DNA of 64,000 nt from Dipteronia dyeriana (GCA_032871835.1 CM065295.1:21152501-21216500), one strand, 5' to 3'; positions 1 to 10,833 are shown, counted from the stretch's first letter. Numbers and translations: made by a program. Notes: generated by a model not told the origin, from the sequence alone.

Positions 1-400
1 CAGCGTCGAGCTTTTATATAAAAACTCGGATCAAGGTTTTATAAAAGTTCCGAGATTTTATAAAACCTTGATCCGAGATTTTATATAAAAACTCGACGCT
101 TTAATATAACCTCGATCCGTGCTTTTGTATAAAATCTTGAAGCTTTTATACAAAAGCTCGGAGTTTTATACAAAAGCTCGGAGTTTTATACAAAAGCTCG
201 GAGTTTTATACAAAAGCTCGGAGTTTTATACAAATGCTCGCAGCTAGTATACAAAAGCTCCGAGCTTTTATACAGAAGCTCGATCCGAGCTTTTACACAA
301 AAGCTCGGAGCTTGATGATAAAAGCTCACTTCGAGCTTTTATAAAAGCTCTATCTGAGCTTTTATCTTCAAGCTCCGAGATTTTGTTAAGGTTAGAGCTT
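1..400. repeat. MULE-1 left subterminal array
   Basis: Degenerate tandem units of about 20 bp built on AAAAGCTCGGAG alternating with TTTTATA. About five near-perfect 20-bp units sit at 143-232. Units occur in both orientations, so the array is full of inverted repeats: arms 25-43 and 59-77 match over 19 nt, and 333-350 is the perfect palindrome GAGCTTTTATAAAAGCTC. It ends about 60 bp before the start codon of the DUF1985 gene, so it occupies the promoter-proximal position. Confidence 0.85.
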
Positions 401-457
401 GTTATTTATGAGGATTCACAGGGCCAAAAAATTAATTATGTTGTTGTTTAATTTCAG

Positions 458-1212
458 ATGACAAATCGGTTGAGGGAGTCGCTTAAAACTCCAGTGGAAG
501 AGTGGTACGAGGGCAAAGTCACTCGCCATGACCATTTCGATGCCCTTGGCCAGATAGACAACGCCATTAACCGGGTCCCTGCAGAATGGGTTGAGGAAGA
601 CCGACGTCAGTTAAGGGTATCCTGTTTTGGGCATTTATTGATCATGCCTCGCCCGGTGAAGTTTTCGGGTGGTATTATCCATCAGCTACTTCTGCGGGAG
701 GTGCATCATAATAGGCCCTCAGAAGAGATGTGGTTTATGTTAGGCAATCATGAGGTGAGGTTCTCGAAGGTAGAATTATGCCTAATCAAGGTTCAGAGTA
801 GTACCGGATACGAGCAGCTATGTTTGTGTGGATAATGGCCTACATCACCGGTACTTTGGTGGTAAGGATGAGATTTCATCCTTCGAGTTGAGAGATGTCC
901 TGAGTGGAGGTGAGTTTCAACAGGTATAGTGTGAAACTATGCCTCATCTATATACTGAACTGGATACTTATGGGGTTGGACGAGAGAGTCAAAATTTCAG
1001 TTTGGCAGTTACAGCTGGTGGATGATCTAGATGGTTTTTGACACGTTCCCGTGGGGTGTACTCGTGTACAGTCATTCCATAATTTCATTCAAGCATGCGC
1101 TTGACAGGCGACGAGAGTGGTTCCAGAGACGCCAGCAAGCAAAGGGGCATGACAAACATATGGTAGAGGTGTACAACATTTATGGTTTATCTTACGCCCT
1201 TTTGGTAAGCGT
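458..1212 (+). pseudogene. DUF1985 / Ulp1-peptidase-type protein of a MULE, degenerate
   Basis: An open frame runs 458-835, starting at an ATG right after the array. It carries the DUF1985 signature seen in Ulp1-like genes borne by plant MULEs: FGHLLIMP, then FSGGIIHQLLLREV, then EMWFMLGNHEVRFSKVE. Similarity continues in other frames: FDTFPWGVLVY and SFKHAL near 1031-1100, and YNIYGLSYALL near 1170-1205, the usual end of this domain. At least one frameshift near 780 and several stops break it. No C-terminal Ulp1 catalytic His-Asp-Cys domain remains; sequence stops matching where the mudrA fragment begins. The homologous fragment at 34150-34650 supports a family-wide gene. Known relatives are proposed SUMO-protease-like proteins; the role of DUF1985 itself is not established. 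Confidence 0.75.
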
Positions 1213-1229
1213 TTTATGAAAAAAATCAT

Positions 1230-2883
1230 TTACGTTTGTAATCGTCTATACGGAATTTGGAAATAACATATATTTATTTGTAGATTTTTTCTTTCGAGGT
1301 GATCCTCGAGCTTGGGACCCAAAAGCAATTGGAACACATGTTCGTTTCCATCTTGTGCAGTTGCAACAAACATTGTAGCACCGAATCTTCCCTTTAAATG
1401 GGTTCCATCTACAGCAATAACTGGACGCATACACCTCTGAAATCCTATGAGTGAGGCACCCAACGACATGAAAAAATAGAGAAATCTACCATCTTCGTCG
1501 CACTGTAAGTCAGTTATTGTCCCTGGATTTTGTTACTCTAACACATAGCCAAATGATGAAAGTAGTTTGAAGGTTTCCTCATGTGTTCCATAGGTCAGTG
1601 ACAACGCATATTGCAGGGCTCGATGTGCCTTACTGTACAAGATTTGGATGTCATACATTGTTTTCATGTCGGCGATTATGTCCTTTGGATGCATTAGTCG
1701 ACCATCTTGTTGTTGAAGTCTAGGTACAACCACTTCTCCAATTATGACTGCACTAGCTTATCGGTGATGGCGGTGAATCTCCTCCAAAGGACATGTGTGT
1801 TCGTTCACAAAACTTCTTACTTGGAAGTATGTCCATTCATCTCTCTTAACCGCTCTTAATTTCCACGTACAGTTGTCCATCAAACAAACCAAATGTAACG
1901 TTGTCTTATTTTACCTTTTCACCTTCCACTCGAAGTTCTGCCGCATTGCAAAATGCCCAACCAGTCTTTTCAAATCCTTTTTGGTAGGAAAAAATTGCCC
2001 CTTATATATCATGCTTGTAGGTTCTTCTTGAACCGAGTTCCTGCTTCCACCAATACCAAATGAGTATGATTGTGCTCCTGAAATAACCCACGTTCTAACA
2101 TTATCAAAATCAAATGTAGTTAAATTAGGCCGGACCTCGGAAGTCTCAGCTACATCTGTTGCACTGCAAGTAAATCTTTGTACACATGTTGCACGTCTTT
2201 CCGGTTCGACAGCCTCTTTCTCTTCCTCATTGGTAGCTACATTATCAACCGGATGTAAATTTTCCTCATATCCATCTGTTGTGTCGGCCCAATATTCGGT
2301 TTATTGTTCTGCTTATTGTTTATGTCATTGTAGAAGTCATTATAATGGTGGTTGAACTGCCCATCATTCATCTCAATTTGACATCCAAACACATCGTCGA
2401 ATTGGCCACTGACTAATTCACCGTGGTCGGCTACTTCTAGTGGGACACCACACAGGTTTTCCCTACCGTTATTCCAACTTCTTTCTGTGAACAACTGGTT
2501 GCTTCAGTTTAAAGATCGAAATTGTTGGGTGTTATCACGGGGAGGGATTTCTTCACCAATAACACCTCCTGTTTCCCTCTCAATTAGACTGACACATACT
2601 TAAGGGATCACCCTATCTTCCCCAACAGAAACTGAAGATCATCGTCATTTCTTATAAACGTGCGACATCTAGTCCCAGGAACCATTGATATACACAATAG
2701 ATCAGCACTATATTTGTCGACATCATACTTCACAACGGTTTCCATGATCTACACCAACTCTTGGTAAGTCATACTCTTTGAGACATACATTCCTTGATTA
2801 TCAGCACCTAAAAACCTCTGACTTCTATCGGATAACTGCTCACATCGACCGTTGTAAGAGATGATTATTCTCACCCGATTCAT
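1230..2883 (-). pseudogene. mudrA-type MULE transposase, N-terminal fragment
   Basis: Minus-strand coding remnant starting at the ATG complementary to 2881-2883, with an N-terminus parallel to MULE-2 (SYNGR, then SQRFLG, then NQGMYVS). Pieces in several frames follow: 2494-2237; 1733-1533 (PRLQQQDGRLMHPKDIIADM); and 1469-1230, which includes FQRCMRPVIAVDGTHLKGRF with the first catalytic Asp in DGTHL. It then breaks off, so the second Asp, the catalytic Glu, the SWIM zinc finger and the CCHC knuckles present in MULE-2 are absent. Stops and frameshifts occur throughout. It converges on the DUF1985 fragment, and the loss probably comes from an internal deletion joining the two gene ends. Confidence 0.85.
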
Positions 2884-3059
2884 TCTCCTGTCAAAATCAA
2901 AATCACAAACCATTATTAACAATAAAACTATCTAAATTCAATTTCAAATAACAACTAAAAAACCAAATGAATGTTATAAAAAAGTTCAAAAATAATAACA
3001 AATGTCGGAATTAAAAAAATTCCTTCGGAATAAAAAATACTAGGATAATCTAAGTACCA

Positions 3060-3560
3060 GCTCGAGCCAATACACTAAAATCTCAAAAAAGCAAAATAAA
3101 ATCTCGATCCAATACAATAACATCTCGGATAAGCATAATACAAGAGCTCGGACTGAGTTTTTATATAGCTCGGATCGAGCTTTTCAAAAAGCTCGATCCG
3201 AGCGTTTTTATATAAGCCACGAGCTTTTATAAAAGCTCGGAGCTGTTATAAAAGCTCGGAGCTGTTATAAAAGCTCGGAGCTGTTATAAAAGCTCGGAGC
3301 TGTTATATAAAAGCTTAGTTCGAGCGTTTATATATAAGCTGCGAGCTTTTATAAAAGCTCGCAGCTGTTATATAAAAGCTCGGTCCGAGCTTTTATAACA
3401 GCTACGAGCTTTTATATAACAACTCTGACCTTTTATAACAGCTCGGATCGAGCTTTTATAAGCTCACATCTTTTATAAAAGCTCGCAGCTGTTATAAAAG
3501 CTTGGACCACTCTAATAAGCTCAGACCGAGCTTTTACAAAACCTCGAGCTTTTATAACAA
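3060..3560. repeat. MULE-1 right subterminal array
   Basis: Tandem units of about 19 bp (GAGCTGTTATAAAAGCTCG and variants), with about four consecutive perfect units at 3231-3310. Two strong inverted repeats occur: 3168-3203 has 17-nt arms around a CA loop, and 3337-3366 is a perfect 30-nt palindrome centred on TTTTATAAAA. The array lies just upstream of the mudrA start on the minus strand. Confidence 0.85.
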
Positions 3561-3784
3561 ACCTACAAGCTCGACCTATATTCTAGGAAAGTAAGAAAAT
3601 AAACCTAGTGCACATTCTGGAGACTAAATGTTCATACATTTGTTGCATACATCTTAAATCACTCGTAAAAGCATGACAAAACATTATGGAGATCACAAAA
3701 ATTAGTTACCTATAGATTTGAAAAACACACTACTTTTTTAGAGAGAGAAATAAACTTATATTTCTGAAACCGAAGATGAAAGCA

Positions 3785-3908
3785 CAAATACAACTTTTAA
3801 GGGTAATTTTGGTAGTTCATCATAATAGGTGTATTTGAAACATAAGTTATTAATATGATGACATCATCGCAAGGGATAAATAAAAATGTGACATTTTGGA
3901 CAATTTCC
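3785..3908 (-). repeat. MULE-1 right terminal inverted repeat
   Basis: Read on the minus strand it starts GGAAATTGTCCAAAATGTCAC, passes GATGATGTCATCATATTAAT and continues to TGAACTACCAAAATTACCC. This aligns with the left end of MULE-2 (25624-25760: GATGATGTCAC, TTTTAATAACTTAAG, GTGAACTGTCCAAATTACCCC). It marks the outer end of MULE-1. Confidence 0.7.
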
Positions 3909-4176
3909 ATTTATTTATAAAGTCAATTTACCAAACATCTATCTACTTATCTGGTAAACTGATTATTCATTAAATTAAGTTAAAAACGGATTATTTTACA
4001 AGCAAAACAATTCCAAACATAGTCGAAGAGGTCTTTTTCAGTTGAGATAGGAATCTTTCAACCAACATCATCGTATGTATGCTGTAAATTATACAACTTA
4101 TATGAAGAAAAAAAATAGTAAGCACAACTTTCTTGCAAACATTTTACTATAAAATAAAGTCACCGGTTTCACGAGA
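3909..4176. other. Non-coding spacer between MULE-1 and PIF/Harbinger-like copy 1
   Basis: AT-rich sequence without open frames or repeats that I recognise. Confidence 0.5.
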
Positions 4177-4771
4177 TTAGAGCCCGTCCTGTAAGCATAT
4201 TTCGAAAAGAAAAACGAAAATTAAAAACAGTGTTTTTGGTTTCAGTTTCTAAATCTAAAAACGTGTCTGATAACATATACTAAGAGCTGTATTTTGGAAA
4301 TGAAAATGGAAAAAACACGTCTTTTAGGCTATCCAAAAACTATGAAAAATTGAAATATCAATTTTTACATTTTGTTTAATATTATAACAATTATAAATTG
4401 ATTGATTAAAAAATTAACCAATATGATTTTTGTATTATAATTTATAAATTAAACAAAAGTAAAACTTCACAAATTACTTCAAAAAAACATATAAAAAAAT
4501 CACTTAATCAAAACTAAACTCTTAAATTATAAATAAATATAATAAAAAATTGTATATATTATATTTATATATATAATAATATACAAAATATATATTCAAT
4601 ATTATTACATATATTTTAATTTATATTATAATATTATTATATTTTTATATATAATAACACATAATATATTATAATATATCCTGTATAAAAATATAATATT
4701 TGATATAATATATATATATATTATGATATATATATATAATAACTATATAATATATATTATTGTATATAATA

Positions 4772-4803
<32 letters not shown>

Positions 4804-5002
4804 TCATTTAGAGGGGCAGAGAGCTCTACAACCATTCTTCATATAGGGTAATTGCATAGTTTTTCCCACTGACGGCCTTCCTCAACGGCCTAAACATGGT
4901 ACTCACAAGCAAATTTCATGTCAAAGATGGATGGAGATCTTGAGTCAATCTGTTCTGATGTGCAGGGTCCTCACAAGAGGCAAGCACAGAGCATACTGAG
5001 AC

Positions 5003-5008
5003 TTTATT
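5003..5008 (-). terminator. Poly(A) signal of the endogenous pararetrovirus
   Basis: AATAAA on the minus strand (TTTATT on plus), about 130 nt downstream of the TATA box. In caulimovirids the signal lies a short distance after the pregenomic promoter because the RNA is terminally redundant. Function here is inferred from position. Confidence 0.5.
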
Positions 5009-5134
5009 GAACTACAGATCCCAACATAAAACTATCAGAAGATCAGGATATGAGAAACTTAGATAGCCATAGATAAAACACAAACACTCATATTTTTTTT
5101 TTCTTAGATTGATTTTACAAGGAGAGCATCTCTG

Positions 5135-5144
5135 CTATTTATAG
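5135..5144 (-). promoter_or_regulatory. TATA box of a 35S-like pregenomic promoter
   Basis: Minus strand reads CTCTATAAATAGCAGAG across 5131-5147, followed by a short purine/pyrimidine leader. It lies downstream of the RNase H region, where caulimovirids place the pregenomic RNA promoter, and upstream of an AATAAA. No tRNA-Met primer site (TGGTATCAGAGC) was found nearby, so the leader may be incomplete. Confidence 0.55.
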
Positions 5145-5447
5145 AGGATGAGAGAGCTCTGAGAAGATAAGGCCAAGGTTGATGGCCGACAAGCAAAAAA
5201 CAAAAGCCAAAAACAGACAGGCATATTTTACAAAAGAAAATCCTGTCGGATAAGAGACAAGTAACAAAATAAACAGTCGTCAAACATGATGGCAGTAAGA
5301 CAAAGAAGAGATAAGGATGCTGAAAAGTCAAGGACTGCTGAGATTGCAAGTAGCATGATATTCATCATCTGAGTCAAGGGCTCCACAAATAGAACATGAC
5401 CACGTGTCTTTCTAATTTAGGTCCTGCGAATCTAGAAGATAAGAATT

Positions 5448-5970
5448 CTAAAAATGGTGCCAAATTAGAGATGGGTCCCTAGGGATGTCTGGAAGGATAA
5501 AAAGGACATCTGTTTTATCATTGTTGAAGTCACAAAGGAAATTAAGGAGAGGGATCTGGATACTGATTGGATACAGTCTCTCGTAGTCAAACGATGTATC
5601 CCACTCGTAGCTGGTATTGGAGGTCCACAGAAGAACGATATGTGGGCTGTGACGATAGGGCCTGTGAAAAATCCAGATACAACATATCTTGGCTGCTTGT
5701 TCTGGATCTATCTTCCAAATATGGTAATGGCCCATGAGCCTGGTGAGCTCAGTCTGCCAAGAGGACAAGGGATTGAACCATTGGAGAAAGGTTCGAATAT
5801 TTTCATCGAGTGAGGAAGGATCTTGGATGACTCCATATAATGATTAGAGAGGAAAAACCATAGCATGATGAAATAGGACAGATAAACACCATAAAAACCA
5901 TAGGACCTGAGGAGAATAATAATAAAATGGAGGAGACACAAAGGGGTCAAGAAAAGGTTTAGATGGATTG
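5448..5970 (-). pseudogene. Caulimovirid region downstream of RNase H
   Basis: Two overlapping minus-strand frames (5950-5708 and 5768-5448) follow the RNase H segment. They have no motif I recognise. Position suggests the C-terminal tail of the viral polyprotein or a small downstream ORF. The second frame ends in an acidic/aromatic stretch before the promoter region. Frames overlap without a clear start, so a frameshift is likely. Assigned by context only. Confidence 0.35.
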
Positions 5971-5971
5971 A

Positions 5972-6604
5972 CTAATTGGTGTCTGCAACCTTGGTTATTG
6001 ATTTGGGAGAGATAAATAGGGAGTAGGTTTTGGCAAAACCTTGTATTTGCGAAACAGTAGGAGAATGGCCTGGTGGTATAATTGCCATCAAATCTGGAGG
6101 AAAATGAGAAGGAGAAGGCAAAGGTGTAGAAGAGGCTGAGGATGATGCCGGAGAGGTTACCATATATAGTAAAGGGATGGGTCCAGATCGAGAGATAAGG
6201 GTAACGGGAGGAGATCTGGAAAGCATATCAGGAATGATGTTATGGTGCCCTTTGATGTGTTTCACAGAAAAATCATATCTAGAGAACCATTCTTTGAGCC
6301 TTAGAAGCTGAGGATTTGGAGGGAGTTTGTTACGGAATTCCAGGACCTTTGGAAAGGATGAATTGTCCATTTCTATGATGAAATTCCTTGTCTTGAGGTG
6401 GAAATCAAACTTGGAAATTCCATTTTTAACCGCAAGGATTTCTTTGTAGACTGTATGATAATGCTTTTGAACGTCTTTGAACTGTCCACTGCTATGACCG
6501 CAATAGTGATGCTTTTCCTTTATTTTTTCAATAAGAATGGCTCCCAAAAAATGGTCACTTGCATCAGTTTGGAGGATGAGCTGTCCTGAAGAGGGTATAT
6601 GCAA
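5972..6604 (-). pseudogene. Pararetroviral RNase H domain
   Basis: Frame of about 210 codons. It opens just after the reverse transcriptase truncation with the RNase H start LQTDASDHFLGAILI (first catalytic Asp), followed by the block with YKEILAVKNGI (catalytic Glu), the IEMDNSSF region where the third Asp is expected, and the end HIKGHHNIIPDMLSR, typical of viral and Ty3-type RNase H. A proline/serine-rich tail follows. It degrades the RNA strand during reverse transcription. It is out of frame with the upstream protease/RT segment, and the frame change coincides with the RT deletion near 6600. Confidence 0.8.
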
Positions 6605-7575
6605 TGGAGTTGTGAGAACAAAGAATTGGCTCTCGGGACTGGGTATTTGTCATCTTGAAGAAAAAAATTGAGAGGTTTGTAATCAATGACCAGTCTTCTT
6701 TTTCCTCTGAGCTGTTCAGCTCTTTTTTCTACATAAAAAGCTTGGCAGGCCCAAAGGGAAGAAGTGGGTTCTATCAGCCCTTGTCGAATGAGGTCTTCAC
6801 ATTCTTCATTTGCTAGCGTGGGTGACATTTCTGAATGAGTAGCTTTAGTCGGGTTGGCATCTTCGTTGAGTTTGAAGGGAAGCTTAATGAAGAAGTTTGG
6901 ATTTTTCCACAGAGGATTTGGGTGTTTAAATTCGGCGTGACTGTTGGTGCAAAACTCAAGGAGCTGTTCTTGAATTTGTTGGAATTTTGGATTGATGGAA
7001 GAGAGAGGGAAAATCTTGGATATACTGGTAAAAGGTTTGAATTCTCGTTTGAACCGGATGCCAGTAGAAAGGATTCTGATGGACTGGGATTGGCTGTAAA
7101 CATCCCAACCAATTAGAATATCTTTATCCGGTAGGGGAGTTCCAATAACATGGGTCCACAAAGTGAATGAAGGGAAAAATTGGATGCCAATTTTCTTCCT
7201 GGAGACCAGTTTGATGGTAAAGATCTGGCCATCGGCTGCTAAGAATTCGTTGTCTTCCTCTTTCCAAGCTTCTAGGGGTAGAACCTTAGGGTTCATCATT
7301 GTGGAGTGTGCCCCGGTATCAAAATAGGCGATGGCCGGAACCAGCTTGAAGTACTTTTCTGCCATAATCTGGACCTGAACTTGAGGATCCAAATTTACAT
7401 CGCTTGTTGCTTGATAGACTTCAGAGGGGAGGTCTGGTCCTAAATATTCTGAGGTTCCCAAGGATGAGCTGTAACCATCTGAATCTTGGATCACGAAGGT
7501 GGTGAGCTGGTTGACATCTCTCTGTTCTGAAAAGATGGATTCTGTATCAGCATCAGAAGGAACTTCATCAGCAAT
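6605..7575 (-). pseudogene. Aspartic protease and N-terminal reverse transcriptase
   Basis: Protease motif YFDTGAHSTM near 7325-7295 (active-site D-T-G), then the linker with PLPDKDILIGWD. RT begins with ECEDLIRQGLIEPTSSLWA and RRLVIDYKPLNFFLQDDKYP near 6690-6640. After SLFSQLH the frame runs into out-of-frame RNase H sequence. The RT fingers/palm segment that should carry the catalytic (Y/F)xDD box is missing, and RNase H follows within about 30 bp. This is a clean internal deletion. The same frame continues upstream through the zinc knuckle with a stop at 7576-7578. Confidence 0.85.
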
Positions 7576-8421
7576 TTATCTGAGCTGCTGAATAAGTTTG
7601 GCCGATTTAGTTCTTTTGTTAGGGCACTGCTTGGCATAGTGTCCTTTTTGTCTGCAAGCAAAACACTTATCTGATTTTTTCCAGGATCTCCTAGCTTTCT
7701 TTCTGAAATATTTGTATTTTCTATATCTCCTGTTGTTAGAGAAAACCCTTTCTTTCTGTGGCTTATTCTTGGGGGAACTCCTGAGAGGTTGACCTCTAGA
7801 ATGGTGGGAGAAACTGCAATTGCAATGATCCGTATTTTTGCATTTGAGGTGATAAGAATCAGGTAGCTTGCAGTACTTATCATATTTCTTGCGTTCTTGG
7901 ATCATTTTTGCAAAAACCCTCTATGTGGCACAGAGCTTGTCTAAGGCAGTGTGAGTGAACATGTGTATTTCCCCTAGAGAAATGTCTCTGAGGGTTCGGT
8001 TTGAGAGTTCAACCAACCGTTGAAGTTCACCCTGAAGTTCTGTAGGAAGGGAATTTAAATAGACCTGCCTTAAGCTTTCATCATTGATTCCTCCAAGGGC
8101 ATGGTATCTAAATGACATGTGTCTGTAGTGATAGTATATATCTCTTTTATCAAGAGAACAACACCTCATTTCGAATAACTCATGTCTGGTCTGTTTGTAG
8201 AACTGAGAAGCATATCTGAGAAATTCTCTGAAAACAATGCCCATAGCTTGTGATACCGAACCACATCGAACTAATTATAGCCGCCGGTATTCTCCGAGAG
8301 CTTGATACCAATCCCTAAGAGATCCAGTGAATCTGGAAACGAACTCTCTTAAGATGGTTTCTATGTTATTCTCTCGCATGGCTGTTTGGAGATCGAGCCA
8401 TGCACTCATTTCTGACATCCT
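7576..8421 (-). pseudogene. Coat-protein-type region with CCHC zinc knuckle
   Basis: Same frame as the protease/RT, with stops at 7921 and 7576. The segment contains SFRYHALGGINDESLRQVYL and LPTELQGELQRLV, as in caulimovirid capsid regions, then a Lys/Arg-rich stretch (about 7740-7690) and the knuckle CFACRQKGHYAKQC (C-x2-C-x4-H-x4-C) near 7660-7620. In this family the knuckle binds pregenomic RNA during packaging. A Gag origin from a retrotransposon is less likely, because a movement protein lies upstream and no integrase downstream. Confidence 0.75.
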
Positions 8422-9531
8422 TCATCTCCATTGACGGGGAGCTAGATCATCAAAATTAAACCATGGTCCATTTATGGGTTTTTGAGTGGGAACAGGGCTA
8501 GGGGGTCTGCGATCTGGGGGTTCCTCTACTATAGAAGTTGGTTCTTCAAAAGTTTCGTCTGAGGTATCGGAAGTATCCACTGTCTGGGTGGATGGTTGGG
8601 GTTTTGTTCTGGATGCCATATAGATCTGTGAAAAATCTGGTGAAGCATCTGGGTCTGATCGGTACGATTGGTCAGTCAAGGTAGGTGTGTATGTTTCCCA
8701 TGATGAATATGACTCATAGGAGGACTCTGAGGGGGTAGAGGATTCTACAGAGGTGGTATTCTCTGAATAAGATGTGGAATGGTGAGAAGCATAAAAGGCT
8801 TGTTTGTGACGATCTGAGGCTTTCTTTCTTCGGGGAGATGATCTTTTAGGTGGTCGGGTAGTTCTGCTGGAAGACAGTTTGTCTGATTGCTTAGGTGGAG
8901 ATAAAGGTGGATACTTTCTAAAATGGTCTCCAGTTGATTTAAAAAACTGGGAGTGGTCAGGAGGCCTAGAGGAGTGAAGTGGTGACTGGGTTGGAAATAT
9001 CAAGGATGGAGTGTAAGGAGGAGGTCTTGGAACATAGGGTGCACTGATGAAATGGTCGCGACTTATTTGTTCCAATTGATCCTTGAGTTGTCTGGTCTCT
9101 CTTTCTTTGTGGTCAAAGTCAGAACCAAAATATCCTTGATTTATGTATTGATGAAGATCGGAATCTAGTCTAGCAACTCTGGACTGCAGGTCTGTGTACA
9201 TATTACGCAAAGAGAAGTCCAAATGTTGAAGATGAAGATCGTGTTGAGAAACATGATGTGAGACCTGGTCAATCTTTTGATCAATAGAGTGTAACACTCT
9301 GTTCTGGACTCTGGCGTTGCGGGAATGCCAATTGAGGACTTGTTCAACCTGGGAAGGTTGCTTGAGAGATCCATCAGGAAGGACTTCTGTGGTTTGGACG
9401 AAAGGTCTAGAGAATAGGTTCCTTTCGGGGTTCAAGAAAGGTTCTAGTGGTGGAAAGTCCTTGTCATAACTAGAAGCCATGAAGCAAGGAATGGGAGTAG
9501 GAACATAAGATGGAAACTCTTTTGGTTCCAT
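8422..9531 (-). pseudogene. Viral polyprotein segment: coiled coil and Ser/Pro-rich linker
   Basis: The longest open stretch of the virus, 369 codons in the same frame as coat, protease and RT. Residues about 60-150 form a Gln/His/Leu-rich heptad region (VLHSIDQKIDQVSHHVSQHD and following), probably a coiled coil. After that come Pro/Ser-rich and basic segments (PPKRSSPRRKKASDRHKQ). The end, WFNFDDLAPRQWR, is the junction that in related plant pararetroviruses leads into the coat domain. A stop follows at once. Its first ATG is not necessarily the true start, since similarity to a polyprotein would continue upstream toward the movement protein. Confidence 0.65.
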
Positions 9532-9639
9532 TGGCTCATCTGGCAGTAGACCTTCAGACTTGAGGATCTGAAGGGCTCTATCATAGATAGAGAGGGGTTT
9601 GTTTTTGACTGGAAGTAATCCTTTCTAACGACTAGTGGG

Positions 9640-10833
9640 ATCATCTGGTTTCTGGTATTTATGTGTTGGTTTACAGGATGATCTCATGGTCTTGGAGCAT
9701 ATTCTGCTTTCACAGTCGGCATCACACATCTCCGGATCAATGTCCCATATAAAATGGCTGTTTATTTTGTCTGTCTATATAGGGGTTCCGTCAGCTTCGA
9801 GACAATGAATGGGAATTTATTTTTCAGAAGTGACAGGTCGTATCATAAGGACTTAAAAAACAGGAGGTGCCTGGGTGTGGATGCACTGGAGGATGCTTCT
9901 GTAGTCAAAGTACTTGAAGTACTTATGGGTTCATAAGTGGTCTGTATGGAACCATCAGACATTTTAATGAATTTTGTGTCTGAAGCAATAACAGGAGTGG
10001 TATTCTGGAAAGCTTTCTCATAATTAGTAATCCATTTGAGAGGCATGATTTCTGTCAGCTTTTCCCTAGGAAGTTGCTTTGGAATTTGGATGATGGTGGG
10101 GACTTCATCTTCTCTCTCTGCTTTTATGAAGATAGTATCTCCAGTATGTCCAGGGACCGAGAGGTCAAGAGCGTGGTCTTGAAGTCTTTAGCCAATTTGA
10201 TGGTGCAAAGTTGCCATGTAGGAGTTAGGCATCATGGGTGCTCCTACCACTTGGAGTTGAATCTTAAGACAATTGTGAAGATTCTGGTCTCTGAGAGGAA
10301 TGTTGAAATTGGGATAATAAGTAAGAGAGATATTTTCTGCATGGAGTGTTGACAGACAAGTTCCAATAACAGCATGCTCATACTGTTTGTAGATTGTGTT
10401 GAGGAGAGCAATCCTGGCAGTAACGGGTAGTCATTTTCTTCCATGAAGGGTGAGGACTATTCTTATTGCTCCAATATGTAGATGAGAGTAGCCTTCTCTG
10501 ATCCACTAGTCAATCAAAGGTTGACATATTTCTAGATCAATATATTGTTCAGTTGTGGATGTAGAGACAAGACAATTATCTAGGGCAGTAGATTGAACAT
10601 ACTCTTTTATTGGAGGAGAACGATGTTGGACCAGAGCTATGACTCTTCTGGTGAGTGACCTGCTTCGTTTGAAAACAGTGTAAGGGTTTAGAAGGGGTAG
10701 AGAAGTTTCAATGATTTGAGCAGATTCTGGGATATGGGTGTATTCAACAAGTTTTTGTATTTTATATGTCTGAGTTTGTCGGATAGAGATAGCAGAAGAA
10801 AGTCTAACCGAAGTGTTTTCAGAAGTATTGTAT
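9640..10833 (-). pseudogene. Caulimovirid movement protein
   Basis: Minus-strand sequence matches the viral movement protein family. Short recognisable blocks on one mostly open frame include RSRSLTRRVIAL, the block around HLHIGAIRIVLTLHGRK, the NISLTYYPNFN region and a core ending in MPLKWITNYEKAFQN (10046 onward). Stops and at least one frameshift (near 10050) interrupt it. Movement proteins form plasmodesmal tubules for cell-to-cell spread and are absent from LTR retrotransposons, so this is the main evidence for a virus rather than a gypsy element. Confidence 0.75.

Larger units (their letters stand above)
1..3908. mobile_element. MULE-1, Mutator-like element, left end outside the window
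   Basis: A Mutator-like DNA transposon. From left to right it holds a short-repeat array (1-400), a plus-strand DUF1985/Ulp1-type gene fragment (458-1212), a minus-strand mudrA transposase fragment (1230-2883), a second array (3060-3560) and a terminal inverted repeat (3785-3908). Read on the minus strand, the right end begins GGAAATTGTCC and contains GATGATGTCAT then TTAATAACTT, like both ends of MULE-2 (25624-30505) and the start of MULE-3 (23748). The two genes converge, and each 5' end faces an array. The C-terminal half of the transposase is missing, so the element cannot be autonomous. The left end and target duplication lie outside the window. Confidence 0.8.
4815..10833 (-). mobile_element. 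Endogenous pararetrovirus (Caulimoviridae), defective
   Basis: A single integrated copy of a plant DNA pararetrovirus read on the minus strand. The order is movement protein (about 10833-9640), a coiled-coil/basic region (9531-8422), a coat-type region with a CCHC zinc knuckle (8421-7576), aspartic protease and the start of reverse transcriptase (7575-6605), RNase H (6604-5972), a short downstream ORF region, then a TATA box and a poly(A) signal (5144, 5008). There is no integrase, as expected for caulimovirids. One reading frame is kept from 9531 to about 6605, broken by stops at 8422, 7921 and 7576. The reverse transcriptase core is deleted. Both edges lie in TA-rich sequence of the host PIF-like element. 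Genus is not resolved; a florendovirus or petuvirus relative is plausible. Confidence 0.85.

Noticed and set aside
4815..10833. Ty3/gypsy element instead of a virus
   Set aside because: A movement protein is present upstream, integrase and LTRs are absent, and the promoter lies after RNase H, as in caulimovirids.
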